Positions 1-5,552 of a stretch of DNA of 5,596 nt are shown here, piece by piece. Positions within the stretch are counted from its first letter, which is position 1. The number at the start of each line of letters is the position of its first letter. The translations under genes were made by a program, and so were the position numbers. The stretch lies in NCBI GenBank assembly GCA_913053795.1, contig CAJXGZ010000163.1:1-5596 (forward strand). The letters are read 5' to 3'. The DNA is from an uncultured Rhodospirillales bacterium (GTDB lineage: Bacteria; Pseudomonadota; Alphaproteobacteria; Rhodospirillales; 2-02-FULL-58-16). A model generated the notes under the pieces. The model did no database searches and was not told where the DNA came from. It worked only from the letters and a program-made list of their open reading frames with translations.

Positions 1-34
1 GATTATCCTGCGTAAGGAAGGCAAGAAGAAATAA
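1..34 (+). CDS. rplF: 50S ribosomal protein L6, C-terminal end (partial)
   Basis: Codons from position 2 read IILRKEGKKK followed by TAA at 32-34. A basic tail of the form R-K-E-G/A-K-K-K is the usual end of bacterial L6, and L6 normally lies directly before L18, which begins three bases later. Only ten residues are visible, so the identity rests mainly on gene order and the typical tail. L6 is a large-subunit protein near the factor-binding region. The reading frame enters from outside the window. Confidence 0.85.
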   Translation, partial: IILRKEGKKK

Positions 35-37
35 GCC

Positions 38-400
38 ATGGCGAACGCAAATAAAATGATGGAGCGCCGTAAGGGACGCACCAGGAAAAAAATCGAAAAA
101 CGGGGAACCGGGCGTCCGCGCCTGTCCGTTTTTCGGTCTGGAAAACATATTTATGCCCAGATTATAGACGACGGTGATGGCAAGACACTGGCTGCCGCGT
201 CTAGTCTGGAAAAAGATATGCGCGCTAAGTTGAAAAACGGCGCGACAGTCGATGCCGCCGGAGAAGTCGGAAAGCTCGTCGCAGAGCGTTCCATCGCCGC
301 CGGTGTCAAGGAAGTGGTCTTTGACCGTGGCGGTTATCGTTATCATGGCCGCGTCAAGGCTTTGGCCGATGCCGCGCGCGAAGTCGGCCTGACGTTCTAA
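38..400 (+). CDS. rplR: 50S ribosomal protein L18
   Basis: This 120-residue protein matches the usual length of alphaproteobacterial L18, which binds 5S rRNA together with L5 in the central protuberance of the large subunit. The Arg/Lys-rich N-terminus (residues 9-27) is followed by RPRLSVFRSGKHIYAQIIDD (27-46), and the C-terminus holds the family hallmark VFDRGGYRYHGRVKALADAA. The ATG at 38 lies three bases after the rplF stop, with a purine-rich AAGAAG stretch upstream inside rplF, so initiation probably depends on coupling to L6 translation. Two further in-frame ATGs (56 and 59) would clip only six or seven residues; the first gives the family-typical length. The next gene, rpsE, starts 14 bases after the stop. 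Confidence 0.97.
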   Translation: MANANKMMERRKGRTRKKIEKRGTGRPRLSVFRSGKHIYAQIIDDGDGKTLAAASSLEKDMRAKLKNGATVDAAGEVGKLVAERSIAAGVKEVVFDRGGYRYHGRVKALADAAREVGLTF

Positions 401-414
401 GGAGCTTTATTTAG

Positions 415-1011
415 ATGGCACAACAACCCGCACAGAATTCCAGAGGCCAAGGCCGGGGCCGAGGCCAAGGACGTGGCGGCCGTGCGCCGCGCGAGGAATC
501 CGAATTTATCGACCGTCTGGTCCATATCAATCGCGTCGCCAAGGTGGTTAAGGGCGGCCGGCGTTTCTCGTTCGCAGCCCTCGTCGTTCTCGGCGATGGC
601 AACGGCCGGGTCGGTTATGGGTCGGGCAAGGCCCGCGAAGTCCCCGAAGCCATCCGAAAGGCGACCGATCAGGCCAAGCGCACCATGATCCGCGTGCCGT
701 TGCGCGACGGCCGCACCCTTCATCATGACGTGACCGGCCGTTACGGCGCCGGCAAGGTGGTCATGCGCAGCGCTCCTCCGGGCACCGGCATTATCGCCGG
801 CGGCCCCATGCGCGCCGTTTTCGAGACCATGGGCGTGCAGGACGTGGTCGCCAAGTCCATTGGCTCGTCCAATCCCCACAACATGGTCAAGGCGACCTTT
901 GAGGCCCTGAGCGTCTGCATGTCGCCGCGCGCCGTTGCGGCGCGGCGCGGCAAGAAGGTCAGCGAAATCGTTGCCCGCCGCAGCGGCGGGGCAACGGCTG
1001 CGAAGGGGTAG
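415..1011 (+). CDS. rpsE: 30S ribosomal protein S5
   Basis: S5 is a 30S body protein that helps keep decoding accurate and lines the mRNA entry path. The 198 residues show the double-stranded-RNA-binding-like N-terminal domain (EFIDRLVHINRVAKVVKGGRRFSFAALVV, about residues 30-58), then the GDGNGRVGYGSGKAREVPEAI block. The C-terminal domain has APPGTGIIAGGPMRAVFE and GSSNPHNMVKAT. Before the domain is an Arg/Gly-rich leader (residues 10-23, RGQGRGRGQGRGGR). Charged or Arg/Gly-rich leaders occur on many alphaproteobacterial S5 proteins, although the exact repeat varies. A good Shine-Dalgarno (AAGGAGC, 399-405) overlaps the rplR stop and lies ten bases from the ATG. The stop TAG (1009-1011) is four bases before rpmD. 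Confidence 0.98.
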   Translation: MAQQPAQNSRGQGRGRGQGRGGRAPREESEFIDRLVHINRVAKVVKGGRRFSFAALVVLGDGNGRVGYGSGKAREVPEAIRKATDQAKRTMIRVPLRDGRTLHHDVTGRYGAGKVVMRSAPPGTGIIAGGPMRAVFETMGVQDVVAKSIGSSNPHNMVKATFEALSVCMSPRAVAARRGKKVSEIVARRSGGATAAKG

Positions 1012-1015
1012 GGCG

Positions 1016-1213
1016 ATGAACGCGAAAGCGAAAGCAACCATCAGAGTTACCCAGACCGGGAGCCCCATAGGCCGCAAGAAGGACCAGCGGCAAACGCTGA
1101 TCGGACTGGGGCTCAACAAGATGAACAAAACGCGTGAACTGGAGGATACGCCGTCCGTGCGCGGTATGATCGATAAGGTCAGGCATTTGATTTCAGTCGA
1201 GGAAAGCGCATGA
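1016..1213 (+). CDS. rpmD: 50S ribosomal protein L30
   Basis: This small 65-residue large-subunit protein has the family signature IRVTQTGSPIGRKKDQRQTLIGLGLNKMN, followed by RELEDTPSVRGMIDKVRHLI. It is a little longer than the ~59-residue E. coli protein because of a basic N-terminal MNAKAKA and a C-terminal SVEESA. The ATG at 1016 is preferred over an upstream in-frame ATG at 935 inside rpsE, because the upstream extension has no L30 similarity and a Shine-Dalgarno (AAGGGG, 1003-1008) lies seven bases before 1016. The final TGA overlaps the rplO ATG in an ATGA arrangement, so L30 and L15 are probably translationally coupled. Confidence 0.97.
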   Translation: MNAKAKATIRVTQTGSPIGRKKDQRQTLIGLGLNKMNKTRELEDTPSVRGMIDKVRHLISVEESA

Positions 1214-1869
1214 AACTGAACGAAATACGCGACAACCCGGGCGCTGGCAAGACGCGCAAGCGCGTCGGGCGGGGGCTTGGCTCTGGAACCGGCAACACCG
1301 CCGGGCGCGGCCACAAAGGGCAGAAGTCGCGCAGCGGCGTTTCCCTGCTTGGTTTCGAGGGTGGCCAAATGCCCCTTTACAGGCGCTTGCCCAAGCGCGG
1401 TTTCAAGAACCCCTTCGGCAAGGACTTCGCCGAAATCAATCTGGGCCGCCTGCAAAAAGCCGTCGACAGTAAAAAACTGAAGTCCACCGGCATCGTCAAC
1501 GAGGAAACCTTGCGCGCCGCCGGCTTGATCAAGGGACGCTATGACGGCGTTAAGCTGCTGGCCAAGGGTGATCTCAAGGCCAAGTTGAACCTTGAAGTCA
1601 ACGGCGCCTCGAAGGCCGCTTTGGCCGCCGTCGAGAAATCCGGCGGCAAGGTCGCCATTATCGCGTCCGCCGTCAAGGAAGAAGCCAAGACCAAGAAGGA
1701 AGCCAAACCCAAGCAAGAGGCCAAGACCAAAGATGAGCCCAAGGCCAAGCCCGAGGCCAAGCCCGAGCCCAAGGCCGAGCCCAAGGCCGAGCCCAAGGCC
1801 GAGCCCAAGGCTGAGCCCAAGGCCAAGGCTAAAGCCAAACCTACAGCCAAGCCTAAGGACGAGGGTTAA
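1210..1869 (+). CDS. rplO: 50S ribosomal protein L15 with a long Lys/Ala/Pro/Glu-rich C-terminal tail
   Basis: L15 is a late-assembling large-subunit protein with an N-terminal arm threaded into 23S rRNA. Residues 1-152 are a normal L15: GRGHKGQKSRSG (33-43) and GFEGGQMPLYRRLPKRGF (48-65) are diagnostic, and the globular domain ends around EKSGGKVAIIAS. E. coli L15 is 144 residues, but this protein has 219. The extra ~65 residues (from about 155) are low-complexity Lys, Ala, Pro and Glu, with five consecutive EPKA units at residues 186-205. The tail keeps the gene's frame and ends with TAA six bases before secY, so it is not a frame error. Its role is unknown; it resembles disordered basic tails in general. 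The start overlaps the rpmD stop and has GAGGA at 1199-1203. Confidence 0.96.
   Translation: MKLNEIRDNPGAGKTRKRVGRGLGSGTGNTAGRGHKGQKSRSGVSLLGFEGGQMPLYRRLPKRGFKNPFGKDFAEINLGRLQKAVDSKKLKSTGIVNEETLRAAGLIKGRYDGVKLLAKGDLKAKLNLEVNGASKAALAAVEKSGGKVAIIASAVKEEAKTKKEAKPKQEAKTKDEPKAKPEAKPEPKAEPKAEPKAEPKAEPKAKAKAKPTAKPKDEG
1765..1824 (+). repeat. Five tandem 12-bp units inside the rplO tail
   Basis: The unit GAGCCCAAGGCC (Glu-Pro-Lys-Ala) occurs five times head to tail, at 1765, 1777, 1789, 1801 and 1813. The copies are identical except that the fourth ends in GCT. An isolated EPKA copy at 1735-1746 and a related KPEA at 1747-1758 precede the array. The unit length is a multiple of three, so copy-number change by slippage would keep the frame and alter only the tail length. 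Confidence 0.95.
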
Positions 1870-1875
1870 ACGCTC

Positions 1876-3219
1876 ATGGTTTCAGCCGCCGAAAAGCTTA
1901 CCAAAAACATGAATTTCGGGGCCTTTAGCAAGGCCACCGAACTGAAGAAGCGTCTGTGGTTCACCCTGGGCGCGCTGATTGTTTATCGCCTTGGCGCCTA
2001 CATTCCGCTTCCCGGAATCGATCCGATTATTCTTAAGGACATTTTCAGGCAGAACGCCGGCGGCATTCTCGGCATGTTCGACATGTTCGCCGGCGGCGCG
2101 CTGGGGCGAATGACGATCTTCGCCCTGAACATCATGCCCTATATCTCTGCGTCCATCATCATGCAGCTCATGACCTCCGTATCGCCGCAGTTGGGGGCGC
2201 TGAAAAAAGAGGGGGAAAGCGGGCGCAAGAAGATCAATCAGTACACCCGCTACGGAACCGTGGTGATCACGGCCCTGCAGGCTTACGGCATCGCCGCCGG
2301 CCTTGAGGGCATGACCTCCAGCGCCGGTTCCGCCGTCAATGATCCCGGAATGTTTTTCCGCTTCACCACGGTGGTGACTTTGGTCGGCGGAACCATGTTC
2401 CTGATGTGGCTGGGCGAGCAAATCACGGCGCGCGGCGTCGGCAACGGCATTTCCCTGATCATCTTCTCCGGCATTGTCGCCAACTTGCCGGGAGCCCTCG
2501 CCGGAACCCTTGACCTGGGCCGCACCGGGGCGCTGTCGACCGTTTTCATTGTTTTCCTGTTGGTTATGTCGGTGGCCGTAATCTACTTCATCAGCTTCAT
2601 GGAGCGCGCGCAGCGGCGCATTATCGTGCAGTATCCAAAGCGCCAGCAGGGCAACAAGATGACCGGCGGAGAAAGCACCCACTTGCCGCTCAAGCTCAAC
2701 ACCGCGGGCGTGATTCCGCCGATTTTCGCCAGCTCCATCCTGCTGTTGCCGATTACCGTAATCGGTTTCTCCGCCGGACAGGGGCCGGAGTGGTTGACCA
2801 CCGTTTCCGCCTATCTGGGGCGGGGCCAGCCTGCTTACCTGACCATTTACATCAGTCTCATCGTGTTTTTCGCCTTCTTCTATACGGCGGTGGTGTTCAA
2901 TCCCCACGATACGGCGGACAACTTGAAAAAGCACGGCGGCTTCATCCCCGGAATCCGCCCCGGAAAGAACACCGCGGAGTATTTGGACAGGATTCTCACT
3001 CGCTTGACCGTAATCGGCGCGGCGTATCTTGCGGCGGTGTGTTTGCTGCCTGAGATTCTGATATCGCAATATTCGGTGCCGTTCTATTTCGGCGGCACCA
3101 GTCTGCTGATTGTGGTCACGGTGACCATGGATACTGTGGCCCAGATTCAATCCCATCTTCTGGCCCATCAGTATGAAGGTTTAATCAAAAAATCTAGATT
3201 GAGAGGACGTAGAGGATGA
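1876..3219 (+). CDS. secY: Protein translocase channel subunit SecY
   Basis: SecY is the inner-membrane pore of the Sec pathway, working with SecE, SecG and the SecA motor or the ribosome. The 447 residues fit the family (E. coli 443). About ten hydrophobic segments can be placed by eye at 27-45, 79-98, 124-144, 161-180, 191-210, 221-241, 278-298, 321-342, 377-396 and 404-421. The region GGILGMFDMFAGGAL (62-76) corresponds to the plug before TM2. The cytosolic loop GGFIPGIRPGKNTAEYLDRI (354-373) contains the conserved Arg at 361, equivalent to E. coli R357, needed for SecA-driven transport. The ATG at 1876 gives the usual alphaproteobacterial N-terminus (...LNFGAF-type); GAGGG at 1861-1865, ten bases upstream, is its ribosome site. 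The stop overlaps the adk start (ATGA). Confidence 0.98.
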   Translation: MVSAAEKLTKNMNFGAFSKATELKKRLWFTLGALIVYRLGAYIPLPGIDPIILKDIFRQNAGGILGMFDMFAGGALGRMTIFALNIMPYISASIIMQLMTSVSPQLGALKKEGESGRKKINQYTRYGTVVITALQAYGIAAGLEGMTSSAGSAVNDPGMFFRFTTVVTLVGGTMFLMWLGEQITARGVGNGISLIIFSGIVANLPGALAGTLDLGRTGALSTVFIVFLLVMSVAVIYFISFMERAQRRIIVQYPKRQQGNKMTGGESTHLPLKLNTAGVIPPIFASSILLLPITVIGFSAGQGPEWLTTVSAYLGRGQPAYLTIYISLIVFFAFFYTAVVFNPHDTADNLKKHGGFIPGIRPGKNTAEYLDRILTRLTVIGAAYLAAVCLLPEILISQYSVPFYFGGTSLLIVVTVTMDTVAQIQSHLLAHQYEGLIKKSRLRGRRG

Positions 3220-3824
3220 ATTTGATCATGTTAGGCCCCCCGGGCGCCGGCAAGGGCACCCAGGCGAAAAGAATCGAGGAAAAGTTTGGCTCCGTTCAGC
3301 TTTCCACCGGCGACATGCTGCGCGCCGAAGTAGCCTCGGGTAGCGAACTTGGAAAAATGGTCGAGGGACTCATCAACAGTGGCGGGCTGGTTTCCGACGA
3401 TTTGATTGTGAAAATGATTTCAGGGCGCATCGCCCAGGACGATTGCAAGAATGGCTTTATCCTGGACGGTTTCCCGCGCACCATTCCTCAGGCCGACGCC
3501 CTGGGCGAGATGCTCGCCGAAAACAATTGCGCCATTGATCATTGCATCGTCATCGAGGCCGACGACGATGATCTGGTCGACCGCATCACCAAACGCTTCA
3601 CATGCGCGGATTGCGGCGCCGGCTATAACGATAAATTCCAGCGGCCCAAGGTGGAGAATGTTTGCGATAAATGCGGCTCAAGCAACTTCAGCCGCCGTAA
3701 AGACGACAATGAAGAGACGGTGCGCACCCGCCTTGAAGCCTATCACGAACAGACCAAACCGATCATCGCTTACTATGCTGAGAAGGGGTTCGAGAAACGC
3801 GCCCAGCGAGGGAACCATCGATGA
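3216..3824 (+). CDS. adk: Adenylate kinase, C-terminus disrupted by a frameshift
   Basis: Adenylate kinase interconverts ATP + AMP and 2 ADP in the cytoplasm. Visible parts are the P-loop GPPGAGKGT (7-15), the AMP-site STGDMLR (30-36), DGFPRT (84-89) and RRKDDNEETVRTRL (160-173), which holds the catalytic arginines. The LID (about 122-159) has two Cys-X2-Cys pairs (Cys130/133 and Cys150/153), the metal-binding, usually zinc, form. As read from 3216 the frame stops at 3822-3824 after 202 residues. The final RAQRGNHR is unlike the family, while the expected end (TIDEVTEKILKLIT) is present in the next frame up to TAA at 3856-3858. Correcting it gives 213-214 residues, the normal length. The start overlaps the secY stop, with GAGAGGA at 3201-3207. 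A sequence error is likelier than true loss, because the gene is essential. Confidence 0.93.
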   Translation: MNLIMLGPPGAGKGTQAKRIEEKFGSVQLSTGDMLRAEVASGSELGKMVEGLINSGGLVSDDLIVKMISGRIAQDDCKNGFILDGFPRTIPQADALGEMLAENNCAIDHCIVIEADDDDLVDRITKRFTCADCGAGYNDKFQRPKVENVCDKCGSSNFSRRKDDNEETVRTRLEAYHEQTKPIIAYYAEKGFEKRAQRGNHR

Positions 3825-3858
3825 GGTGACGGAAAAAATATTGAAGCTTATCACATAA
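3796..3858 (+). pseudogene. adk: Displaced C-terminal end of adenylate kinase (plus-one frame)
   Basis: Reading from position 3796 in the frame one base later than the adk start frame gives NAPSEGTIDEVTEKILKLIT and then TAA. I-D-E-V-T plus a short amphipathic helix is the normal end of bacterial adenylate kinases, so this is the genuine end of the gene above. Joining the frames needs one surplus base removed (for example one A of the AAA at 3795-3797, giving ...KGFENAPSEGT...) or two missing bases restored nearby. The exact point cannot be fixed without a close relative. Confidence 0.85.
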
Positions 3859-3868
3859 AGAGACCATG

Positions 3869-3896
3869 TTGACTTGGGGACTCAGGGGCTTATAAT
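3869..3896 (+). promoter_or_regulatory. Sigma70-type promoter for rpsM-rpsK(-rpoA)
   Basis: TTGACT at 3869-3874 (five of six matches to TTGACA) is separated by 16 bases from a perfect TATAAT at 3891-3896. This is the only near-consensus pair I see in the window's non-coding DNA. It lies in the 105-base gap between adk and rpsM. Transcription would start near 3902-3904, giving a leader of about 60 bases. It would let the S13-S11-alpha genes be expressed independently of the upstream spc-type unit. Confidence 0.82.
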
Positions 3897-3949
3897 CGCC
3901 GCTCCTTGGATTCCCGTCGGGTCTATTTATCGTTTAAATACTTAAGTTT

Positions 3950-3956
3950 AGGGAGA
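3950..3956 (+). promoter_or_regulatory. Ribosome binding site deciding the rpsM start
   Basis: AGGGAGA lies seven bases before the TTG at 3964 but only one base before the alternative TTG at 3958. Spacing therefore selects 3964, which also gives the family N-terminus MARIAGVNIP. The 25 bases upstream are AT-rich, which should leave the site unstructured. Confidence 0.8.
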
Positions 3957-3963
3957 ATTGGCT

Positions 3964-4341
3964 TTGGCGCGAATCGCAGGCGTGAACATACCGCCTAATA
4001 AACGGGTGGTTATTTCGCTTTCCTATATCTATGGCATCGGACGGACGAAGGCCCGTGAAATCTGCAAGACGGTGGGCATTCCCGATGAGCGGCGCGTGAA
4101 CGAGCTCACCGATGACGAACTTATGCGCATCCGCGACACAATCGACAGCGACTACCAGATCGAAGGCGATTTAAGGCGCGAGATGGCCATGAACGTCAAG
4201 CGGCTGATGGATTTGGGGTGCTATCGGGGCTTGCGCCACCGCCGCGGCTTGCCTGTGCGCGGCCAGCGCACGCACACCAATGCGCGGACCCGCAAAGGTC
4301 CGGCCAGAGCCATCGCCGGCAAGAAAAGAGTATTGAAATAA
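3964..4341 (+). CDS. rpsM: 30S ribosomal protein S13 (TTG start)
   Basis: S13 lies in the head of the small subunit, contacts the P-site tRNA through its basic tail and forms bridges with the large subunit. From the TTG at 3964 the protein is 125 residues. It begins MARIAGVNIPPNKRVVISL, then has SYIYGIGRTKAREIC, EGDLRREMAMNVKRLMDLGCYRGLRHRRGLPVRG in the helical core, and the tail QRTHTNARTRKGPARAIAGKK. E. coli S13 is 118 residues. Another in-frame TTG at 3958 would add two residues (MALARI...), but it is too close to the Shine-Dalgarno. No ATG is available near the start. The stop TAA shares its last A with the rpsK ATG. A promoter immediately upstream makes this the first gene of its unit. 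Confidence 0.96.
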   Translation: MARIAGVNIPPNKRVVISLSYIYGIGRTKAREICKTVGIPDERRVNELTDDELMRIRDTIDSDYQIEGDLRREMAMNVKRLMDLGCYRGLRHRRGLPVRGQRTHTNARTRKGPARAIAGKKRVLK

Positions 4342-4733
4342 TGGCGAAACCAACGACTCAGCGCACACGCAAACGCGAACGCAAGAACATTGTTTCCGGC
4401 GTCGCCCATGTGAATGCGACGTTTAACAACACCATGATCACCATTACCGATGCGCAAGGAAACACGATTGCCTGGTCGTCGGCCGGGTCTCAGGGGTTTA
4501 AGGGGTCGCGCAAATCAACGCCCTACGCCGCCCAGATCGCCGGCGAGGATGCGGGACGAAAAGCCATGGAACATGGTATGAAGACATTGGAAGTCGAGGT
4601 GAAGGGGCCGGGATCGGGACGCGAATCGGCTTTGCGCGCGTTGCAGGCCGTCGGTTTCACCATCACCGCCATTCGTGACGTGACGTCGATCCCCCATAAC
4701 GGCTGTCGTCCGCGCAAGCGGCGCCGCGTTTAG
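4341..4733 (+). CDS. rpsK: 30S ribosomal protein S11
   Basis: S11 is a platform protein of the small subunit, next to the E site and the 3' end of 16S rRNA. The 130-residue product (E. coli 129) contains VAHVNATFNNTMITITDAQG (about 22-41), the block GFKGSRKSTPYAAQIA, the motif VKGPGSGRESALRAL and the near-invariant end DVTSIPHNGCRPRKRRRV. The ATG at 4341 overlaps the rpsM stop (TAATG), which implies re-initiation or coupling; only a weak AAGAG-type site lies upstream. An in-frame ATG at 4218 inside rpsM gives an unrelated leader and is not used. The TAG stop (4731-4733) touches the first base of a terminator-like hairpin. Confidence 0.98.
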   Translation: MAKPTTQRTRKRERKNIVSGVAHVNATFNNTMITITDAQGNTIAWSSAGSQGFKGSRKSTPYAAQIAGEDAGRKAMEHGMKTLEVEVKGPGSGRESALRALQAVGFTITAIRDVTSIPHNGCRPRKRRRV

Positions 4734-4761
4734 GCGAGCCTTGGCTCGCCGTTTTGTTTTT
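4733..4761 (+). terminator. Intrinsic terminator or attenuator after rpsK
   Basis: GGCGAGCC (4733-4740) and GGCTCGCC (4743-4750) form a perfect 8-bp inverted repeat around TT, in practice a 7-bp stem with a four-base loop. It is followed at once by GTTTTGTTTTT (4751-4761). This is the classic Rho-independent layout. Because rpoA follows without an obvious promoter, partial read-through (attenuation) is more likely than full termination. Confidence 0.78.
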
Positions 4762-4792
4762 CCGGCTTATTGTTTCGGGCCGGGAAGTTTTT
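4762..4792 (+). terminator. Second hairpin with T-run between rpsK and rpoA
   Basis: CCGGC (4762-4766) pairs with GCCGG (4779-4783) around a 12-base loop, with a possible T-G closing pair outside, followed by GAAGTTTTT ending at 4792. The stem is short and the loop large, so as a terminator it is weak. It is listed because it sits between two similar elements. Confidence 0.4.
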
Positions 4793-4795
4793 GTA

Positions 4796-4820
4796 GAGGC
4801 CCTTTTTGGGCTTTCGTTTT
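4796..4820 (+). terminator. Third hairpin with T-run before rpoA
   Basis: GAGGCCC (4796-4802) can pair with GGGCTTT (4808-4814) around TTTTT. This makes seven pairs, of which two are G-U. CGTTTT (4815-4820) follows. Four contiguous Watson-Crick pairs form its core, so it is moderate at best. It lies 14 bases upstream of the rpoA ribosome site (GAGG, 4834-4837). Confidence 0.45.
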
Positions 4821-4833
4821 GAATTCCTGAAGT

Positions 4834-4837
4834 GAGG
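4834..4837 (+). promoter_or_regulatory. Ribosome binding site deciding the rpoA start
   Basis: GAGG, within AGTGAGGT, lies ten bases before the GTG at 4848 and 19 bases before the next in-frame ATG at 4857. The GTG start also restores the family N-terminus MIQ-x-NWQ. Confidence 0.75.
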
Positions 4838-4847
4838 TAAAGTCGCC

Positions 4848-5552
4848 GTGATCCAAATGAATTGGCAGGCTCTCATCAAACCCACCAAGTTAGACATTGT
4901 TCCCGGCGCCGATGCGGCCAGGACGGCCAAAATCGTCGTTGAGCCGCTTGAACGCGGATTCGGGCTTACTCTCGGCAATGCGCTGAGAAGAATATTGCTG
5001 TCGTCCCTGCAAGGGGGGGCGGTGACCGCGGTTCAAGTGGATAGCGTGCTGCACGAGTTCTCGTCCATACCCGGCGTTCGCGAGGACGTCACCGATATCG
5101 TCCTCAACATCAAATCCATGGGCTTGCGCATGGATTGCGAGGGACCCAAGCGGATGACCTTGAAGGCGAACGGCGCCGGCGAGGTCAAGGCGAGAATGAT
5201 CGAAACCGGACCCGATATCGAGATCATGGATCCAGACCTTATTATCTGCACCATGGACAAAGGGGCGAAGCTCTCCATGGAGCTGACGGTCGAGCAAGGC
5301 AAGGGCTACGTGCCGGCAAGCCAGAGCCGCGCCGAGGAGACTCCCATCGGGCTGATCCCTGTGGACGCCGTGTTCTCGCCTGTGCGCAAGGTCTCTTACA
5401 AGGTCGAGAATACCCGCGTCGGGCAAGTCACCGACCATGATAAACTGTCCTTGGAAGTGACCACCAACGGCTCGGTTACGCCAGAGGACGCCTTGGCCCT
5501 GGCCGCATTCACCACTGCATGCGCACCATCGGCGCCGCAGAGGTTGCGCTAG
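4848..5552 (+). CDS. rpoA: RNA polymerase alpha subunit, truncated by an out-of-frame junction
   Basis: The alpha subunit dimerises through its N-terminal domain to nucleate RNA polymerase assembly; its C-terminal domain contacts upstream DNA and activators. From the GTG at 4848 the protein reads MIQMNWQALIKPTKL, then the dimer and assembly motif VEPLERGFGLTLGNALRR (31-48) and LHEFSSIPGVREDVTDIVLN (68-87). GKGYVPA (151-157), PIGLIPVDAVFSPVRKVSYK (166-185) and GSVTPEDALALAA (208-220) follow. The normal continuation (ARILQDQL-type helix, linker and C-terminal domain, to roughly 340 residues) is absent. After residue 220 the frame reads FTTACAPSAPQRLR and stops at 5550-5552, because the DNA there codes for part of an acyl-CoA dehydrogenase in another frame. 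As shown it cannot be a functional alpha subunit; an assembly chimera is the simplest explanation. Confidence 0.93.
   Translation: MIQMNWQALIKPTKLDIVPGADAARTAKIVVEPLERGFGLTLGNALRRILLSSLQGGAVTAVQVDSVLHEFSSIPGVREDVTDIVLNIKSMGLRMDCEGPKRMTLKANGAGEVKARMIETGPDIEIMDPDLIICTMDKGAKLSMELTVEQGKGYVPASQSRAEETPIGLIPVDAVFSPVRKVSYKVENTRVGQVTDHDKLSLEVTTNGSVTPEDALALAAFTTACAPSAPQRLR

Noticed and set aside
397..1716. A 439-codon open frame on the minus strand under rpsE-rpmD-rplO
   Set aside because: It lies exactly opposite well-identified genes, has a composition expected from complementing GC-rich codons, and shows no recognisable domain or ribosome site.
1539..1912. Repetitive frames opposite and beside the rplO tail (ALGS repeats on minus, SPRP repeats on plus)
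   Set aside because: These are the 12-bp repeat read in other frames. The L15 frame is continuous with the conserved domain, so these are by-products.
1882..3168. A 428-codon open frame on the minus strand under secY
   Set aside because: It is a mirror of secY codon usage, very rich in His, Gln, Asp and Arg with no hydrophobic core or known motif; secY is certain on the plus strand.
3784..3824. Programmed +1 frameshift in adk
   Set aside because: No slippery sequence with a rare codon or early stop of the prfB type is seen at the switch, adenylate kinase is not known to use one, and another anomaly in the window favours error.
3909..3924. Small hairpin (CCC GTC GGG) in the rpsM leader as a regulatory structure
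   Set aside because: Only three contiguous pairs form and they do not extend; too weak to claim as a protein-binding or riboswitch element.
4848..5552. A deliberately short alpha subunit or a new RpoA-dehydrogenase fusion protein
   Set aside because: The join is out of frame, the last helix of the alpha N-terminal domain is cut, and the tail FTTACAPSAPQRLR is just the dehydrogenase DNA read in the wrong frame.
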